This document shows positions 26,964-35,290 of a DNA stretch of 64,000 nt, piece after piece. Location of the stretch: positions 1-64,000 of the forward strand of contig NZ_QTJX01000002.1 of NCBI RefSeq assembly GCF_003382275.1, read 5' to 3'. Each line of letters starts with the position of its first letter. Position 1 is the first letter of the stretch. The stretch comes from Flagellimonas nanhaiensis (GTDB lineage: Bacteria > Bacteroidota > Bacteroidia > Flavobacteriales > Flavobacteriaceae). A program made the translations under genes and the position numbers. The notes under the pieces were generated by a model, which searched no databases, had not been told where the DNA came from, and worked only from the letters and a program-made list of their open reading frames with translations.

Positions 26964-27872
26964 TTATTTTGAAATGAAGCTTTCAATAACCCGATCAATG
27001 TTCGCTTCATTTTTTTCAAAATCCTTGTCGAACAAATGCGTATAAAGGGGTTTGTCATCCACTTTGGCATTCAGCTTTAAATCTTGTTTGCGCATAAATA
27101 CCCTGTCCCACTTGGCTCTGACTTTGGCCCAATCCGCACCGTTGGAACTCCACCAATCTTGAGCAGCTTTACATCGCTCATTGGCCACTCGTTTATAGTT
27201 ATTTAAGCCCTTTTCCTCAGCTAGAACAACATCTTCTTGACCTATTTTGCGAACAACTTTTTTGTTGTCCTGATCATGAATCCAACCGTCTTGAGTGATA
27301 GCGTGTCTGTTGTTCCTCATTGTCACATTGTAATCGCTTCGTTTGGTGTATTCCCTTCTTGGCAAAGGCGCAGAAGTATTATTTTCCCAAAAGCTTCTGC
27401 CGTCTACATGTACCCAAGTAGCAGAACCTTCGTAACGGGGACTATCATCCACTTGAAACACTTTTTGGGTCCATTGTCCCCGTACATGACTCTTTGGAAG
27501 AGATATATAGCTCCATTCATTGTCGGCCTTATACGTATAAAGCTCCGTATTTTCATAAAGCCAGTCTTGCCTCCAATGTTTTATTACATGTGGGGCATCC
27601 GGTTTTCCAACAATCAATAAATGTTGTAAAACCAGTTTGTTTTGGTCATCGGTTACCAATTGAACCCATTCGAGTCCCTTGTCGTGTTTGACTTTTGATG
27701 GAGTATAGGTTTCGTCATCTGAGTACTCAAAGGTCTCCGCAAAATTAAACTCAACTTCATAACAGCCACACATCTGTTTAATGGCCTCCCTATCCTGTTC
27801 CATTTTGTTTTGGGCGCTTACAAATAGGGTAAACATGATACTTAAAGAAGAAAAAAATGCAAGTCTTTTCAT
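26964..27872 (-). CDS. DUF6607-family secreted protein
   Basis: A 302-residue exported protein with signal peptide about 1-20 (ends VSAQ). The start of the mature protein, REAIKQMCGCYEVEFNFAETF, and the Trp-rich middle (HWRQDWLYEN, WSYISLPKSHVRGQWTQKVF) match the DUF6607 proteins of Bacteroidetes, often found beside TonB receptors. Function unknown. It is divergent from the TonB receptor with a shared AT-rich 93-bp control region. Confidence 0.8.
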   Translation of the reverse strand: MKRLAFFSSLSIMFTLFVSAQNKMEQDREAIKQMCGCYEVEFNFAETFEYSDDETYTPSKVKHDKGLEWVQLVTDDQNKLVLQHLLIVGKPDAPHVIKHWRQDWLYENTELYTYKADNEWSYISLPKSHVRGQWTQKVFQVDDSPRYEGSATWVHVDGRSFWENNTSAPLPRREYTKRSDYNVTMRNNRHAITQDGWIHDQDNKKVVRKIGQEDVVLAEEKGLNNYKRVANERCKAAQDWWSSNGADWAKVRAKWDRVFMRKQDLKLNAKVDDKPLYTHLFDKDFEKNEANIDRVIESFISK

Positions 27873-27918
27873 TGTAAAGTTTTAAGGTTAAAGTGAAAAA
27901 AATAATTATTATTCTTAT

Positions 27919-27975
27919 TTAGATTGAATTAAAATAAATATATATTTGCTGCAAATCTAATTAGAATGAGTCTAA
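27919..27975. promoter_or_regulatory. Control region with -7 box and TTAGA/TCTAA half-sites
   Basis: A TATATTTG -7 box (27941-27948) precedes the TonB receptor ATG (27966) by 18 bp. Four half-sites surround it: TTAGA (27919-27923), TCTAA-TTAGA as a 10-bp palindrome (27956-27965), and TCTAA (27971-27975) just inside the coding region. They could bind a metal-responsive repressor. Confidence 0.5.
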
Positions 27976-30071
27976 ATAAAAATAACTTTCTTGTTTATTT
28001 TTCACTTCTTTCTTGCACTGCATTTTGGTCCCAGGAAGGCTCAAAATTGAAAAAGGACTCCATTCTTACTGAGAATCTTGATGAAGTGGTCGTCACCGCT
28101 ACACGAACTATAAGACAGCTTTCTTCCCTCCCCCTACCGGTTACATTGATTCCAAAAAAACAGCTTCAAGAAAGCGGCGTGACCCGTTTGAATGAAATCT
28201 TGAACGAGCAAACAGGTATCATCATGACCCCAGATGCCACGATAGGTGGTGGTGAAGGTGTTCAAATTCAAGGTATAGCCTCAGATTATGTATTGGTATT
28301 GATCGATGGCGTTCCTGTGGTAGGGCGCAGCTCTGGAAACCTTGACCTAAGTCGTTTTGCCATAGGCAACATTCAACAAATAGAGGTGGTGAAGGGTCCT
28401 TCATCAAGTCTTTTTGGTTCAGAAGCCTTGGGTGGAGTCATCAATATAATTACGGAAAAACCTAAATCCGAACAGGTTCATGGGCAGATTTCGCATAGAG
28501 TTGCAAGTTTCAATAATCAAAACACTGCCTTTAGTCTAAATCAAAAAAAGAAGAAAATTGGATATTCCCTTTTCGCCGATCGATTGAGCACAGATGGCTA
28601 CGATTTGGCGCCGGACCTAGCGGGCCAAACTATAAATCCATCATTCAACTACACCTTTAATGGACGTTTGTTTTACGAAGTAGCCCCAAAACTCAACATC
28701 TTTGGTTCTGGCCGATATTTTCTTCAAGAATTTGATGTTTCCCCTAACGTCAGCGAAGAAAATGACCTTAACCTACAGGTAAGAATCGACCACAATCCAA
28801 CAGAAAAAACCAATCTGCATTATGAACTCTATTTTACCAAATACACTACAACCGAACAGTCTCTGGATCCAATAACCAATGAATCCCTATTTGAAAACGA
28901 CTTTGATCAAACCTTGTTGAGGCCAGAAATTCGGTTTAATCACGCATTTACCACAAGCAGTACGCTGACCCTGGGTGCGGGGTATAATTTTGAACATTTG
29001 GAACGGTCGCTGTTCGCAGGAGAGGTTTCCTTTGAATCCCAATATGCCTTTGCCCAGTACGATTTCAAACCTATTGAAGCACTCAATATTATTGCCGGAG
29101 GTCGGTTTGATCATCACAGCGAATACAATTCGCAGTTCAGTCCCAAAATCTCAGCACGATATCAATTGTCAAAAAACCTGGCATTGAAAGGTTCAGTGGG
29201 TACCGGGTTCAAAGCTCCCGACTTTAGGCAACTCTATCTTGATTTTACAAACGTTTCCGGCGGAGGTTATTCCGTATTCGGGAAGGAAGTTGAGTCTGCA
29301 GGAATCCAACGTCTTTTAGAAAATGGTGAAATCGCAAATCTCCAGGTCGACGTAGCAGATTTGGGAGCAAATCTAAAGGCCGAAAGTTCGATTGGATACA
29401 ATGTAGGGGCTACATTCAACAAAGGAAAACTATCCTCTGAAATCAATTTGTTCCGAAATGACTTTAAAAACCTGATAGACACGCGAATTCTTGCTTCCAA
29501 AACCAACGGGCAAAACGTTTTTGGTTATCTCAATAGAGAAAAAGTATATACCCAGGGACTTGAATTGGAAGTTAGGTACAAAGCTGTCGAAAACCTTAAG
29601 CTCTCTACAGGGTATCAATTACTATATGCTTTCGATAAAAACCGGAAAAATGCCATAGCGAACGGTGAGGTGTTTGCTAGAAATCCCCAAACTTTGGAGA
29701 CCGTTAGGTTGACCAATTCGGATTACTTCGGACTGGAAAATCGCTCTCGACATACATTCAACTTTAAAGCTTTCTATGAGATTCCAGAATGGAATGCCAA
29801 TGCAAATATCAGGGTCACCTACCGTAGTCGTTTTGGACTTACGGACCGCAATGGCAATGACGTTTTGGATGAGTTTGATGACTCCTTTGTAAAAGGCTAC
29901 GCCTTGGTCAATCTTGCTTTTGGTAAAACTTTCTTTGAACATTACCGCCTTCAGGCGGGCGCCAACAATCTTCTGAATTTTAAAGGAAGTAACCCCCTGG
30001 CCACACAGGATAGTGAGCTGCTCATCAACCCAGGAATACAATTATTTATGCGTTTAAACTTTCAATTTTAA
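27966..30071 (+). CDS. TonB-dependent receptor, probably for heme or siderophore
   Basis: Outer-membrane active transporter of 701 residues. Signal peptide about 1-22, a TonB-box-like segment LDEVVVTATR (about 38-47), plug domain (about 50-165) with IQGIASDYVLVLIDGVPVVGR and the VVKGPSSSLFGSEALGGVINIIT signature, then a 22-strand-type barrel ending in aromatic residues (MRLNFQF). Plug motifs are as in BtuB/heme receptors. The following gene is HmuY-like, which favours heme or an iron complex as cargo. No SusD partner. Probable operon with the next two genes. Confidence 0.9.
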   Translation: MSLNKNNFLVYFSLLSCTAFWSQEGSKLKKDSILTENLDEVVVTATRTIRQLSSLPLPVTLIPKKQLQESGVTRLNEILNEQTGIIMTPDATIGGGEGVQIQGIASDYVLVLIDGVPVVGRSSGNLDLSRFAIGNIQQIEVVKGPSSSLFGSEALGGVINIITEKPKSEQVHGQISHRVASFNNQNTAFSLNQKKKKIGYSLFADRLSTDGYDLAPDLAGQTINPSFNYTFNGRLFYEVAPKLNIFGSGRYFLQEFDVSPNVSEENDLNLQVRIDHNPTEKTNLHYELYFTKYTTTEQSLDPITNESLFENDFDQTLLRPEIRFNHAFTTSSTLTLGAGYNFEHLERSLFAGEVSFESQYAFAQYDFKPIEALNIIAGGRFDHHSEYNSQFSPKISARYQLSKNLALKGSVGTGFKAPDFRQLYLDFTNVSGGGYSVFGKEVESAGIQRLLENGEIANLQVDVADLGANLKAESSIGYNVGATFNKGKLSSEINLFRNDFKNLIDTRILASKTNGQNVFGYLNREKVYTQGLELEVRYKAVENLKLSTGYQLLYAFDKNRKNAIANGEVFARNPQTLETVRLTNSDYFGLENRSRHTFNFKAFYEIPEWNANANIRVTYRSRFGLTDRNGNDVLDEFDDSFVKGYALVNLAFGKTFFEHYRLQAGANNLLNFKGSNPLATQDSELLINPGIQLFMRLNFQF

Positions 30072-30083
30072 TTTTTACATCAA

Positions 30084-30722
30084 ATGAAAACCACTTTAAA
30101 ACTTTCAACTTTATTACTACTTTTTACAATTCTGTCCAGTTGCAGCGATGATGATTCGGATGCGCCCCAACCCGACCCGGTACAAAGCAATACGGCTACC
30201 AATGTTCCCGCGCCACAAACAGGGGGACAGGGTGAGCCTGTTGGGGGGCCTTTTACCAAATTTAGCTTCGCCACGGGTACTGTCACAGATAGCGAGACCG
30301 ATTGGGATATAGCCTTTAGGGGGACCACCATTGCCCTTAACGGAGGAACAGCTACGGGAACTGCTGACGAACCCTCCCGAAACGGCAATGCAGCGGCCTA
30401 TATTCAGAATGGCACCTTTTCCGATGTGACCTCTGCCGATGGGTTGACGTTTACCCAAGATGCCGATGCAGCTTTTGCCATTCCAACAGGGAGTGACAGT
30501 GGTTGGTACAATTATAATCCCGCCACCTTTACCGTAACCCCAATTCCTGGAAGAATTCTGGTGTTCCGCACCCACGATGGAAAATATGCCAAAATGGAAA
30601 TTCTGAGTTATTATAGGGATGCTCCAGCCGAACCCGACCCATTTATGGACGAGTCGCGGGTGTATACCTTCAAATACTTGTACAATCCCAACCAAGGGGA
30701 CACCAATCTATCCGAACTATGA
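30084..30722 (+). CDS. HmuY-family heme-binding lipoprotein
   Basis: A 212-residue lipoprotein with lipobox LSSC (Cys20). After an acidic, Pro-rich linker the mature part carries the HmuY pattern: KFSFATG, TDWDIAFRGTTIALNGG, GWYNYNP, ITPIPGR-like PIPGRILVFRTHDGKYAKMEILSYY, and a C-terminal YTFKYLYNPNQG. HmuY proteins pick up heme and pass it to their TonB receptor, here the gene 12 bp upstream. The 3' end overlaps the DoxX gene by 4 bp. Confidence 0.88.
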   Translation: MKTTLKLSTLLLLFTILSSCSDDDSDAPQPDPVQSNTATNVPAPQTGGQGEPVGGPFTKFSFATGTVTDSETDWDIAFRGTTIALNGGTATGTADEPSRNGNAAAYIQNGTFSDVTSADGLTFTQDADAAFAIPTGSDSGWYNYNPATFTVTPIPGRILVFRTHDGKYAKMEILSYYRDAPAEPDPFMDESRVYTFKYLYNPNQGDTNLSEL

Positions 30723-31168
30723 AACCAACGAACATTATACTCATCATTATTCGGCTGATTCTCGGCGGAATGATGGTCTACGGAGGCATTCAGAAATTCC
30801 AAAAACCCATTCCAACCCCGGTTGAAGTGGTGGAAAAGGCTGAAAAATTTACATCGCCTGAAAAAGAAAGTACCCTTCAAAAGATATTGTACATCAGTGG
30901 CGCCAAGCAAACCGGGTATTTTTGGCAGTTGCTGGGTATCTGTGAACTGTTGTTTGGTCTGTTGGTATTGCCACAAGGAACCAGTTTTATTGGTGCGGTG
31001 TTCTTACTGCCCATTACCTTGCATATCTTTTTGTTCCATTTGTTTTTGGAAAGCGATGAACTAGGTGAGTTGCTTCAGACCTTTGGTCTTTTTATCATCA
31101 ATATTGTGCTGATACTAAAGGAAAAAAGTAAATGGCAGCACCTGCTATGGATTAACCCTTCTCATTAG
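30719..31168 (+). CDS. DoxX-like membrane protein
   Basis: A 149-residue protein with four hydrophobic helices and the DoxX-type start IIRLILGGMMVYGGIQKF. Its start overlaps the HmuY stop (ATGA). DoxX proteins are often linked to redox or respiratory functions; the role in a heme locus is unknown. A terminator follows. Confidence 0.8.
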   Translation: MKPTNIILIIIRLILGGMMVYGGIQKFQKPIPTPVEVVEKAEKFTSPEKESTLQKILYISGAKQTGYFWQLLGICELLFGLLVLPQGTSFIGAVFLLPITLHIFLFHLFLESDELGELLQTFGLFIINIVLILKEKSKWQHLLWINPSH

Positions 31169-31190
31169 GGTATGTTTAGTTTTGAATGGA

Positions 31191-31213
31191 AAACGGGGCA
31201 AATTGCCCCGTTT
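31191..31213. terminator. Bidirectional terminator
   Basis: AAACGGGGCA pairs with TGCCCCGTTT around a very short AT loop, between the DoxX gene and the convergent hydrolase gene. Confidence 0.8.
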
Positions 31214-31242
31214 CCTTTTCAACAAACATCAATCACACATCA

Positions 31243-32205
31243 TTATTGGATGTTGTTCTTTTTTAGAAATTTGGAAATATAATCTGCAATCTCATCTCCT
31301 TTTTCCTCCAGGGCGAAGTGACCTGTATTCAACAAATGCATCTCTACATTCTTAAGGTCCCTTTTATAAGGGTGCGCTCCTGAAGGAGGAAAAATATAGT
31401 CGTTCTTACCCCATACGATCAAGGTGGGCACTTGGTATTCCCTGAAGAGTTTTTGCCATCCCGGATAGTGGTCCACATTGGTTCGGTAATCGTAGAACAG
31501 TGCTAGTTGAATCTCATTGTTTTCAGGACGCGTTAAGTGTTGCAGGTCATGGTTCCAATTGTCTGGACTCACCTTGGTACTATCCTGGACACCATGGAGA
31601 TATTGCCATTTAAGGCCGCCAATCTGGTGAAAACCTTCCAAGGGTTTCCTGTTCGCTTCCGAATTATCGGCCCAAAGTTTACGCAAAGGATTCCAGAAAT
31701 CTGTCAATCCCTCCGTATAGGCATTCCCGTTCTGCACAATAAAAGCTTCTACTCTTTCCGGGTGTTTTTCAAAGATGCGATAGCCCACAGGAGCACCATA
31801 GTCCATCAAATAGAGGCTGTAGCGGTCCACCTTGAGCTGCACCAATAATTGCTCAATGATTTCGCCAAAATTGTCGAAGCTATATTCAAATTCAGCCATA
31901 GGGGGTTGAGAACTGCGCCCATATCCAGGATAGTCAGGAGCAATCAAATGGTAGTCCTGGGATAAATCCTGCATCAGGTTTCGGAACATATGCGAAGAAG
32001 TGGGATAACCGTGCAACAGCAACAGGGTTGGAGCGTCTTTGGGTCCCGCTTCGCGGTAAAAAATGTCAAGACCGTCCACCTTTACGGTATGAAAGGTAGT
32101 GGGATAATCTTTCTGGGCTACGGAACGTTTGTTTTGTCCGTTTAAGGTCGCGACGCCTACAAGCGCCAAGGCAAAAAGTGTTACAATTGTTTTTCTAGTT
32201 TTCAT
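31243..32205 (-). CDS. Exported alpha/beta hydrolase with Asp nucleophile
   Basis: A 320-residue hydrolase with signal peptide about 1-23. HGYPTSSHMFR supplies the HGxP oxyanion site. The nucleophile elbow reads LMDYGAPVG, placing Asp135 where lipases have Ser; the acid is Asp269 (GKNDYIFP) and the base His296 (NTGHFALEE). An Asp nucleophile is the mark of haloalkane dehalogenases and epoxide hydrolases, so an esterase role is unlikely. The actual substrate is unknown. It is downstream of a TetR gene, with a perfect palindromic operator between them, so it is probably induced by a small ligand. Confidence 0.85.
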   Translation of the reverse strand: MKTRKTIVTLFALALVGVATLNGQNKRSVAQKDYPTTFHTVKVDGLDIFYREAGPKDAPTLLLLHGYPTSSHMFRNLMQDLSQDYHLIAPDYPGYGRSSQPPMAEFEYSFDNFGEIIEQLLVQLKVDRYSLYLMDYGAPVGYRIFEKHPERVEAFIVQNGNAYTEGLTDFWNPLRKLWADNSEANRKPLEGFHQIGGLKWQYLHGVQDSTKVSPDNWNHDLQHLTRPENNEIQLALFYDYRTNVDHYPGWQKLFREYQVPTLIVWGKNDYIFPPSGAHPYKRDLKNVEMHLLNTGHFALEEKGDEIADYISKFLKKNNIQ

Positions 32206-32241
32206 TGTTTCTGATTTAAAAGGTTTTTGTTTAATTTATAA

Positions 32242-32259
32242 TTACCGAACGTTCGGTAA
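32242..32259. promoter_or_regulatory. TetR operator in front of the hydrolase gene
   Basis: TTACCGAACGTTCGGTAA is a perfect 18-bp palindrome, between the tetR stop and the hydrolase start. The same sequence with one change lies upstream of tetR. Confidence 0.85.
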
Positions 32260-32278
32260 ATTTATGGCTTAAAATTTT

Positions 32279-32842
32279 TTAGGTGTTAATATATCGTTCT
32301 TTAATAGTTTTTAAGGTGTTCTTAAAAGGTTCCGTGGTATCCATAGCCTTGGACAGCACCAAGCTTCCCTGTACTTCAATAAAGGCTTGTTTGGCCAAAG
32401 CCTCCGCTTTTGCGTCGTCAAATTTCTGGGCTTTGCCCAGGGCTACAAAGGCAGCTAGCCATTGGTTGATTCCCTGTTCTATTTTCTCCCCAAACAGTGC
32501 CATTCCGGTGTCCATGGATAATGAACGGTACAGGCAAACTTCTTTGCCCCCATTGTACACCGCACTTAAATTGTTCAAGGCCTCATCCAAGCGTTGCGCG
32601 GGATGTTTCCCTGTATCTGTGAGTACTGCATAGATCTGACCATGAACCCAACCTTCCATATAGTCCAGCACTGCATCCGTCATTTCTTTTTTCCCTCCTG
32701 GAAAGCGATGGTAGAGACTCGCCTTTTTCAGACCCGTAGCTTCGGCCAATTCGTTTAGGCTGGCCCCATCATATCCTTTGGCACGAAACACGGACATCAA
32801 TCCGTTCAACATTTCCTGATCTGATACTTTTGCGATTCTCAT
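32279..32842 (-). CDS. TetR-family repressor
   Basis: A 187-residue helical regulator. The N-terminal HTH is clear (LNELAEATGLKKASLYHRFPGGKKEMTDAVL, about 25-55); the C-terminal ligand domain is of the YxaF/AcrR-C type (LAKQAFIEVQGSLVLSKAM). It is flanked by two near-identical operators (32242-32259 and 32870-32887) and should repress itself and the hydrolase gene downstream. Inducer unknown. Confidence 0.9.
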   Translation of the reverse strand: MRIAKVSDQEMLNGLMSVFRAKGYDGASLNELAEATGLKKASLYHRFPGGKKEMTDAVLDYMEGWVHGQIYAVLTDTGKHPAQRLDEALNNLSAVYNGGKEVCLYRSLSMDTGMALFGEKIEQGINQWLAAFVALGKAQKFDDAKAEALAKQAFIEVQGSLVLSKAMDTTEPFKNTLKTIKERYINT

Positions 32843-32846
32843 GAGG

Positions 32847-32877
32847 CAAATGTAGTAACAAATTTTATTTTACCAAA
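32847..32877 (-). promoter_or_regulatory. tetR promoter
   Basis: On the minus strand: TTTG -33 box (32874-32877), 19 bp, TACATTTG -7 box (32847-32854), very close to the ATG at 32842. The -33 box lies within the operator. Confidence 0.6.
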
Positions 32878-32887
32878 CGTTCGGTAA
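32870..32887. promoter_or_regulatory. TetR operator overlapping the tetR promoter
   Basis: TTACCAAACGTTCGGTAA differs from the perfect palindrome at 32242-32259 by one base; that base turns TTCG into TTTG on the minus strand and so creates the -33 box. Confidence 0.8.
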
Positions 32888-33023
32888 AAATTTAACATGC
32901 TTTAACAGCTGTCATTTAAAACCTCCCTAAGGGAGTATGACAAATCTTTGTAAACTCCATATCATCATTTCGTACTAACCATATGGAGGCGAGCAATCCC
33001 ACTATTTTAGATTCCCCGGTACT

Positions 33024-33042
33024 GTCGCTCCCTCGAAATGAC
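33024..33042. repeat. 19-bp direct repeat, copy before the MFS gene
   Basis: GTCGCTCCCTCGAAATGAC, identical to 34256-34274. It resembles one end of the dispersed palindromic repeats at 12752 and 61109. Confidence 0.75.
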
Positions 33043-33066
33043 TATTTTTCAATTTCAAAAAAGTTG

Positions 33067-34236
33067 ATGAAACCACCCAAACATATTCTTTTAACCATTG
33101 TTATCGCACAATTTTTCTGTACATCACTTTGGTTTGCCGGAAACGGCGTGCTTGCCAGCCTAGTTGAAGACCTCAACATAAATCAAAGCTTGGGAAATAT
33201 CACCGCAGCAGTTCAATTTGGGTTTATCATAGGCACCTTGCTCTTTGCCATGTTGACTATAACCGACCGTTTTTCACCTTCGAAAGTGTTTTTATGGTGT
33301 GCCCTTTTGGGAGCCCTTTGTAACTTTGTCCTTGTATGGCAAACGGTTGGATGGACCATCCTCGCATCCCGTTTTGCAACGGGATTCTTTTTAGCAGGAA
33401 TTTATCCTGTCGGCATGAAAATAGCTTCTGATTATTTTGATAAAGGTTTGGGGAAGTCTTTAGGTTATTTGGTTGGGGCGTTAGTGGTGGGTACGGCCTT
33501 GCCCCATTTTTTAAAATGGCTTACAGCGCTATTTCCATGGCAATATGTTATCTACACTACTTCAGCTCTTGCCTCCATAGGAGGCTTCTTGATGGTTATG
33601 ATGGTACCAGATGGACCCTTTCGAAAGTCAACCCAACACTTGGATCTTACAGCCTGTTTTTCCATTTTTAAGAAGAAGGATTTTAGGGCAGCTGCTTTTG
33701 GATATTTTGGGCATATGTGGGAATTGTACACCTTTTGGGCCTTTGTTCCTGTATTACTCAGCATTTATATGGAATGGCATGGAATCGCCTTATTTCGAAT
33801 TTCATTTTGGTCATTTTGGATTATTGCAATAGGAGGTTTAGCCTGTGTATTGGGCGGGTACATTTCGCAACGCTATGGCGTAAAATATACCGCTGCCACT
33901 GCCCTGACCTTATCGGGGATTTGTTGCCTGCTATCTCCACTTGCACTGTTATTTGCATCGCCCGCCATTTTTTTGCTATTCCTCTTATTTTGGGGCATGG
34001 TTGTTATTGCCGACTCCCCTCTATTTTCAACCTTAGTGGCCCAAAGTGCTCCCCCGGATGTAAAAGGTACCGCCCTAACGATTGTTAACTGCATTGGCTT
34101 TGCCATAACCATAGTCAGTCTTCAGGTGATATCTGCTTTGCAAGACCTTATTGCGCCGCACTTATTGTTTTTGATATTGGCTTTGGGGCCTCTTTTTGGG
34201 TTGTTGGGACTTTTTAGAAATCGTATGAAGTTATAA
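33067..34236 (+). CDS. MFS transporter
   Basis: Inner-membrane transporter of 389 residues and about 12 helices. I start it at the ATG at 33067 (MKPPKHILLTIVIAQFF). An upstream in-frame ATG at 32983 would add 28 residues translated from the 19-bp dispersed repeat, so that start is unlikely. Cytoplasmic loop 2-3 has the weak MFS pattern TDRFSPSKVFLWCALLGA, and helix 5 has LGYLVGALVVGTALPH. The cargo cannot be told; CynX/NimT-like or drug-efflux systems are possible. The gene lies between two exact 19-bp direct repeats. Confidence 0.82.
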   Translation: MKPPKHILLTIVIAQFFCTSLWFAGNGVLASLVEDLNINQSLGNITAAVQFGFIIGTLLFAMLTITDRFSPSKVFLWCALLGALCNFVLVWQTVGWTILASRFATGFFLAGIYPVGMKIASDYFDKGLGKSLGYLVGALVVGTALPHFLKWLTALFPWQYVIYTTSALASIGGFLMVMMVPDGPFRKSTQHLDLTACFSIFKKKDFRAAAFGYFGHMWELYTFWAFVPVLLSIYMEWHGIALFRISFWSFWIIAIGGLACVLGGYISQRYGVKYTAATALTLSGICCLLSPLALLFASPAIFLLFLLFWGMVVIADSPLFSTLVAQSAPPDVKGTALTIVNCIGFAITIVSLQVISALQDLIAPHLLFLILALGPLFGLLGLFRNRMKL

Positions 34237-34255
34237 TATCAGATTTCTCGGCTGC

Positions 34256-34274
34256 GTCGCTCCCTCGAAATGAC
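34256..34274. repeat. 19-bp direct repeat, copy after the MFS gene
   Basis: Identical to 33024-33042, preceded by AGATTTCTCGGCTGC, the usual text of the flavobacterial palindromic repeat family seen also near 61150. Confidence 0.75.
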
Positions 34275-34295
34275 AAAAACAACCAAAATTGCGGA

Positions 34296-34321
34296 AAAAC
34301 CCTAGTTTTTTTGAGGGTTTT
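34296..34321 (+). terminator. Terminator after the MFS gene
   Basis: AAAACCCT (34296-34303) and AGGGTTTT (34314-34321) form a stem with a T-rich loop. Its 3' part TTTTTTGAGGGTTTT recurs exactly at 35834-35848. Confidence 0.65.
34307..34321. repeat. 15-bp direct repeat, left end of the AT-rich unit
   Basis: TTTTTTGAGGGTTTT, exact copy at 35834-35848. The two copies bracket the two-gene unit of unknown function. Confidence 0.6.
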
Positions 34322-34438
34322 GTGTAATGACAGGTTTCTAGATTATGGTAATTTTCAAGAGCATTTCCCTCATCTTATTAATAATCAATTGTTCACATCA
34401 CTTTTGACGATGTCCCAACCGTAATTTATTTAAACCAC

Positions 34439-35290
34439 ATGGATAAAATATTAACATTTCACATTTTCAGATACCATTTAAACCCTATAACCAATAAATC
34501 ACAGCAAATAGAACTTTTCCCCAAAGTGATTAAAAGCCCTGAAGAAATCAAGGAAAAGAAAAATGAGTTTTTTGGTGAAGTCTTAGAAGACTTGAATTAC
34601 TATAAAGACGACCGAAACCCGTTGAAACTAGAACATTTTGAAAACAACTTCTATCTTATAAAACTTGCCCAAAGAAAATCAGCTAGAATCGTTCAAGATT
34701 TTGAGGATTTTAATGTAACCAACGAACCTTTTGTTTACATAATCATTAACAATAATCCCTCAGTTCAGAAAATTGCAATCAGTGATAACACAGAAGCATT
34801 TACTAAACCAAAAGTAGTAAAGAACATCTTGTTTAAACTTCTTAACTATAACTTATTGAATTATGGTCTTGAAGTTAGTATCGAAGAATTATTTAAAAAA
34901 GAAACTTTCTGGAATTTTGTGCAGGAGCATAGGCATAATATAAAATTAATCGATTTCAAGTATATTAGACCAAATCTTGCAAATATCTCTAAATCTCTTC
35001 CAGAAGACTTTAGAAACTTTACTGATAATGTGAATAGTAAGGAAAGTCATATTGTAGTCAAAGCTCCTCAAAATGGAGTTCTTGAAAATATCGATAAATC
35101 AAATCCTGCAATAAATGGACTTGTCGAATATACCTCTGAAGGGGCTGGTGATATTAAACTTCAAGTAAAAGGCATTAAAAAAAGATATTCTACAAAAGAA
35201 AATCCGGTGACGGTTAAAATTAGCGAAGCTAAAATAGAAGGGCCAGCAGAACAAGTAATAAAAGTATATCAATCACTAATTTCTGAATGA
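34439..35290 (+). CDS. Unknown soluble protein, first gene of an AT-rich two-gene unit
   Basis: A 283-residue protein without a signal peptide or membrane segment; I recognise no family. It begins MDKILTFHIFRYHLNP and has alternating short strands and helices in the first half (NNFYLIKLAQRKSARIVQDF, EPFVYIIINNNPSVQKIAI) and a charged, strand-rich C-terminus. The gene is clearly more AT-rich than its neighbours. It overlaps the next gene, a small membrane protein, by 4 bp (ATGA). A soluble component coupled to a membrane component is a layout seen in some phage-defence pairs, but no defence-family motif is visible. Confidence 0.65.
   Translation: MDKILTFHIFRYHLNPITNKSQQIELFPKVIKSPEEIKEKKNEFFGEVLEDLNYYKDDRNPLKLEHFENNFYLIKLAQRKSARIVQDFEDFNVTNEPFVYIIINNNPSVQKIAISDNTEAFTKPKVVKNILFKLLNYNLLNYGLEVSIEELFKKETFWNFVQEHRHNIKLIDFKYIRPNLANISKSLPEDFRNFTDNVNSKESHIVVKAPQNGVLENIDKSNPAINGLVEYTSEGAGDIKLQVKGIKKRYSTKENPVTVKISEAKIEGPAEQVIKVYQSLISE

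Noticed and set aside
32983..33066. 28-residue N-terminal extension of the MFS transporter
   Set aside because: It is translated from a dispersed repeat sequence and gives a hydrophilic tail before a normal MFS start; the ATG at 33067 is better.
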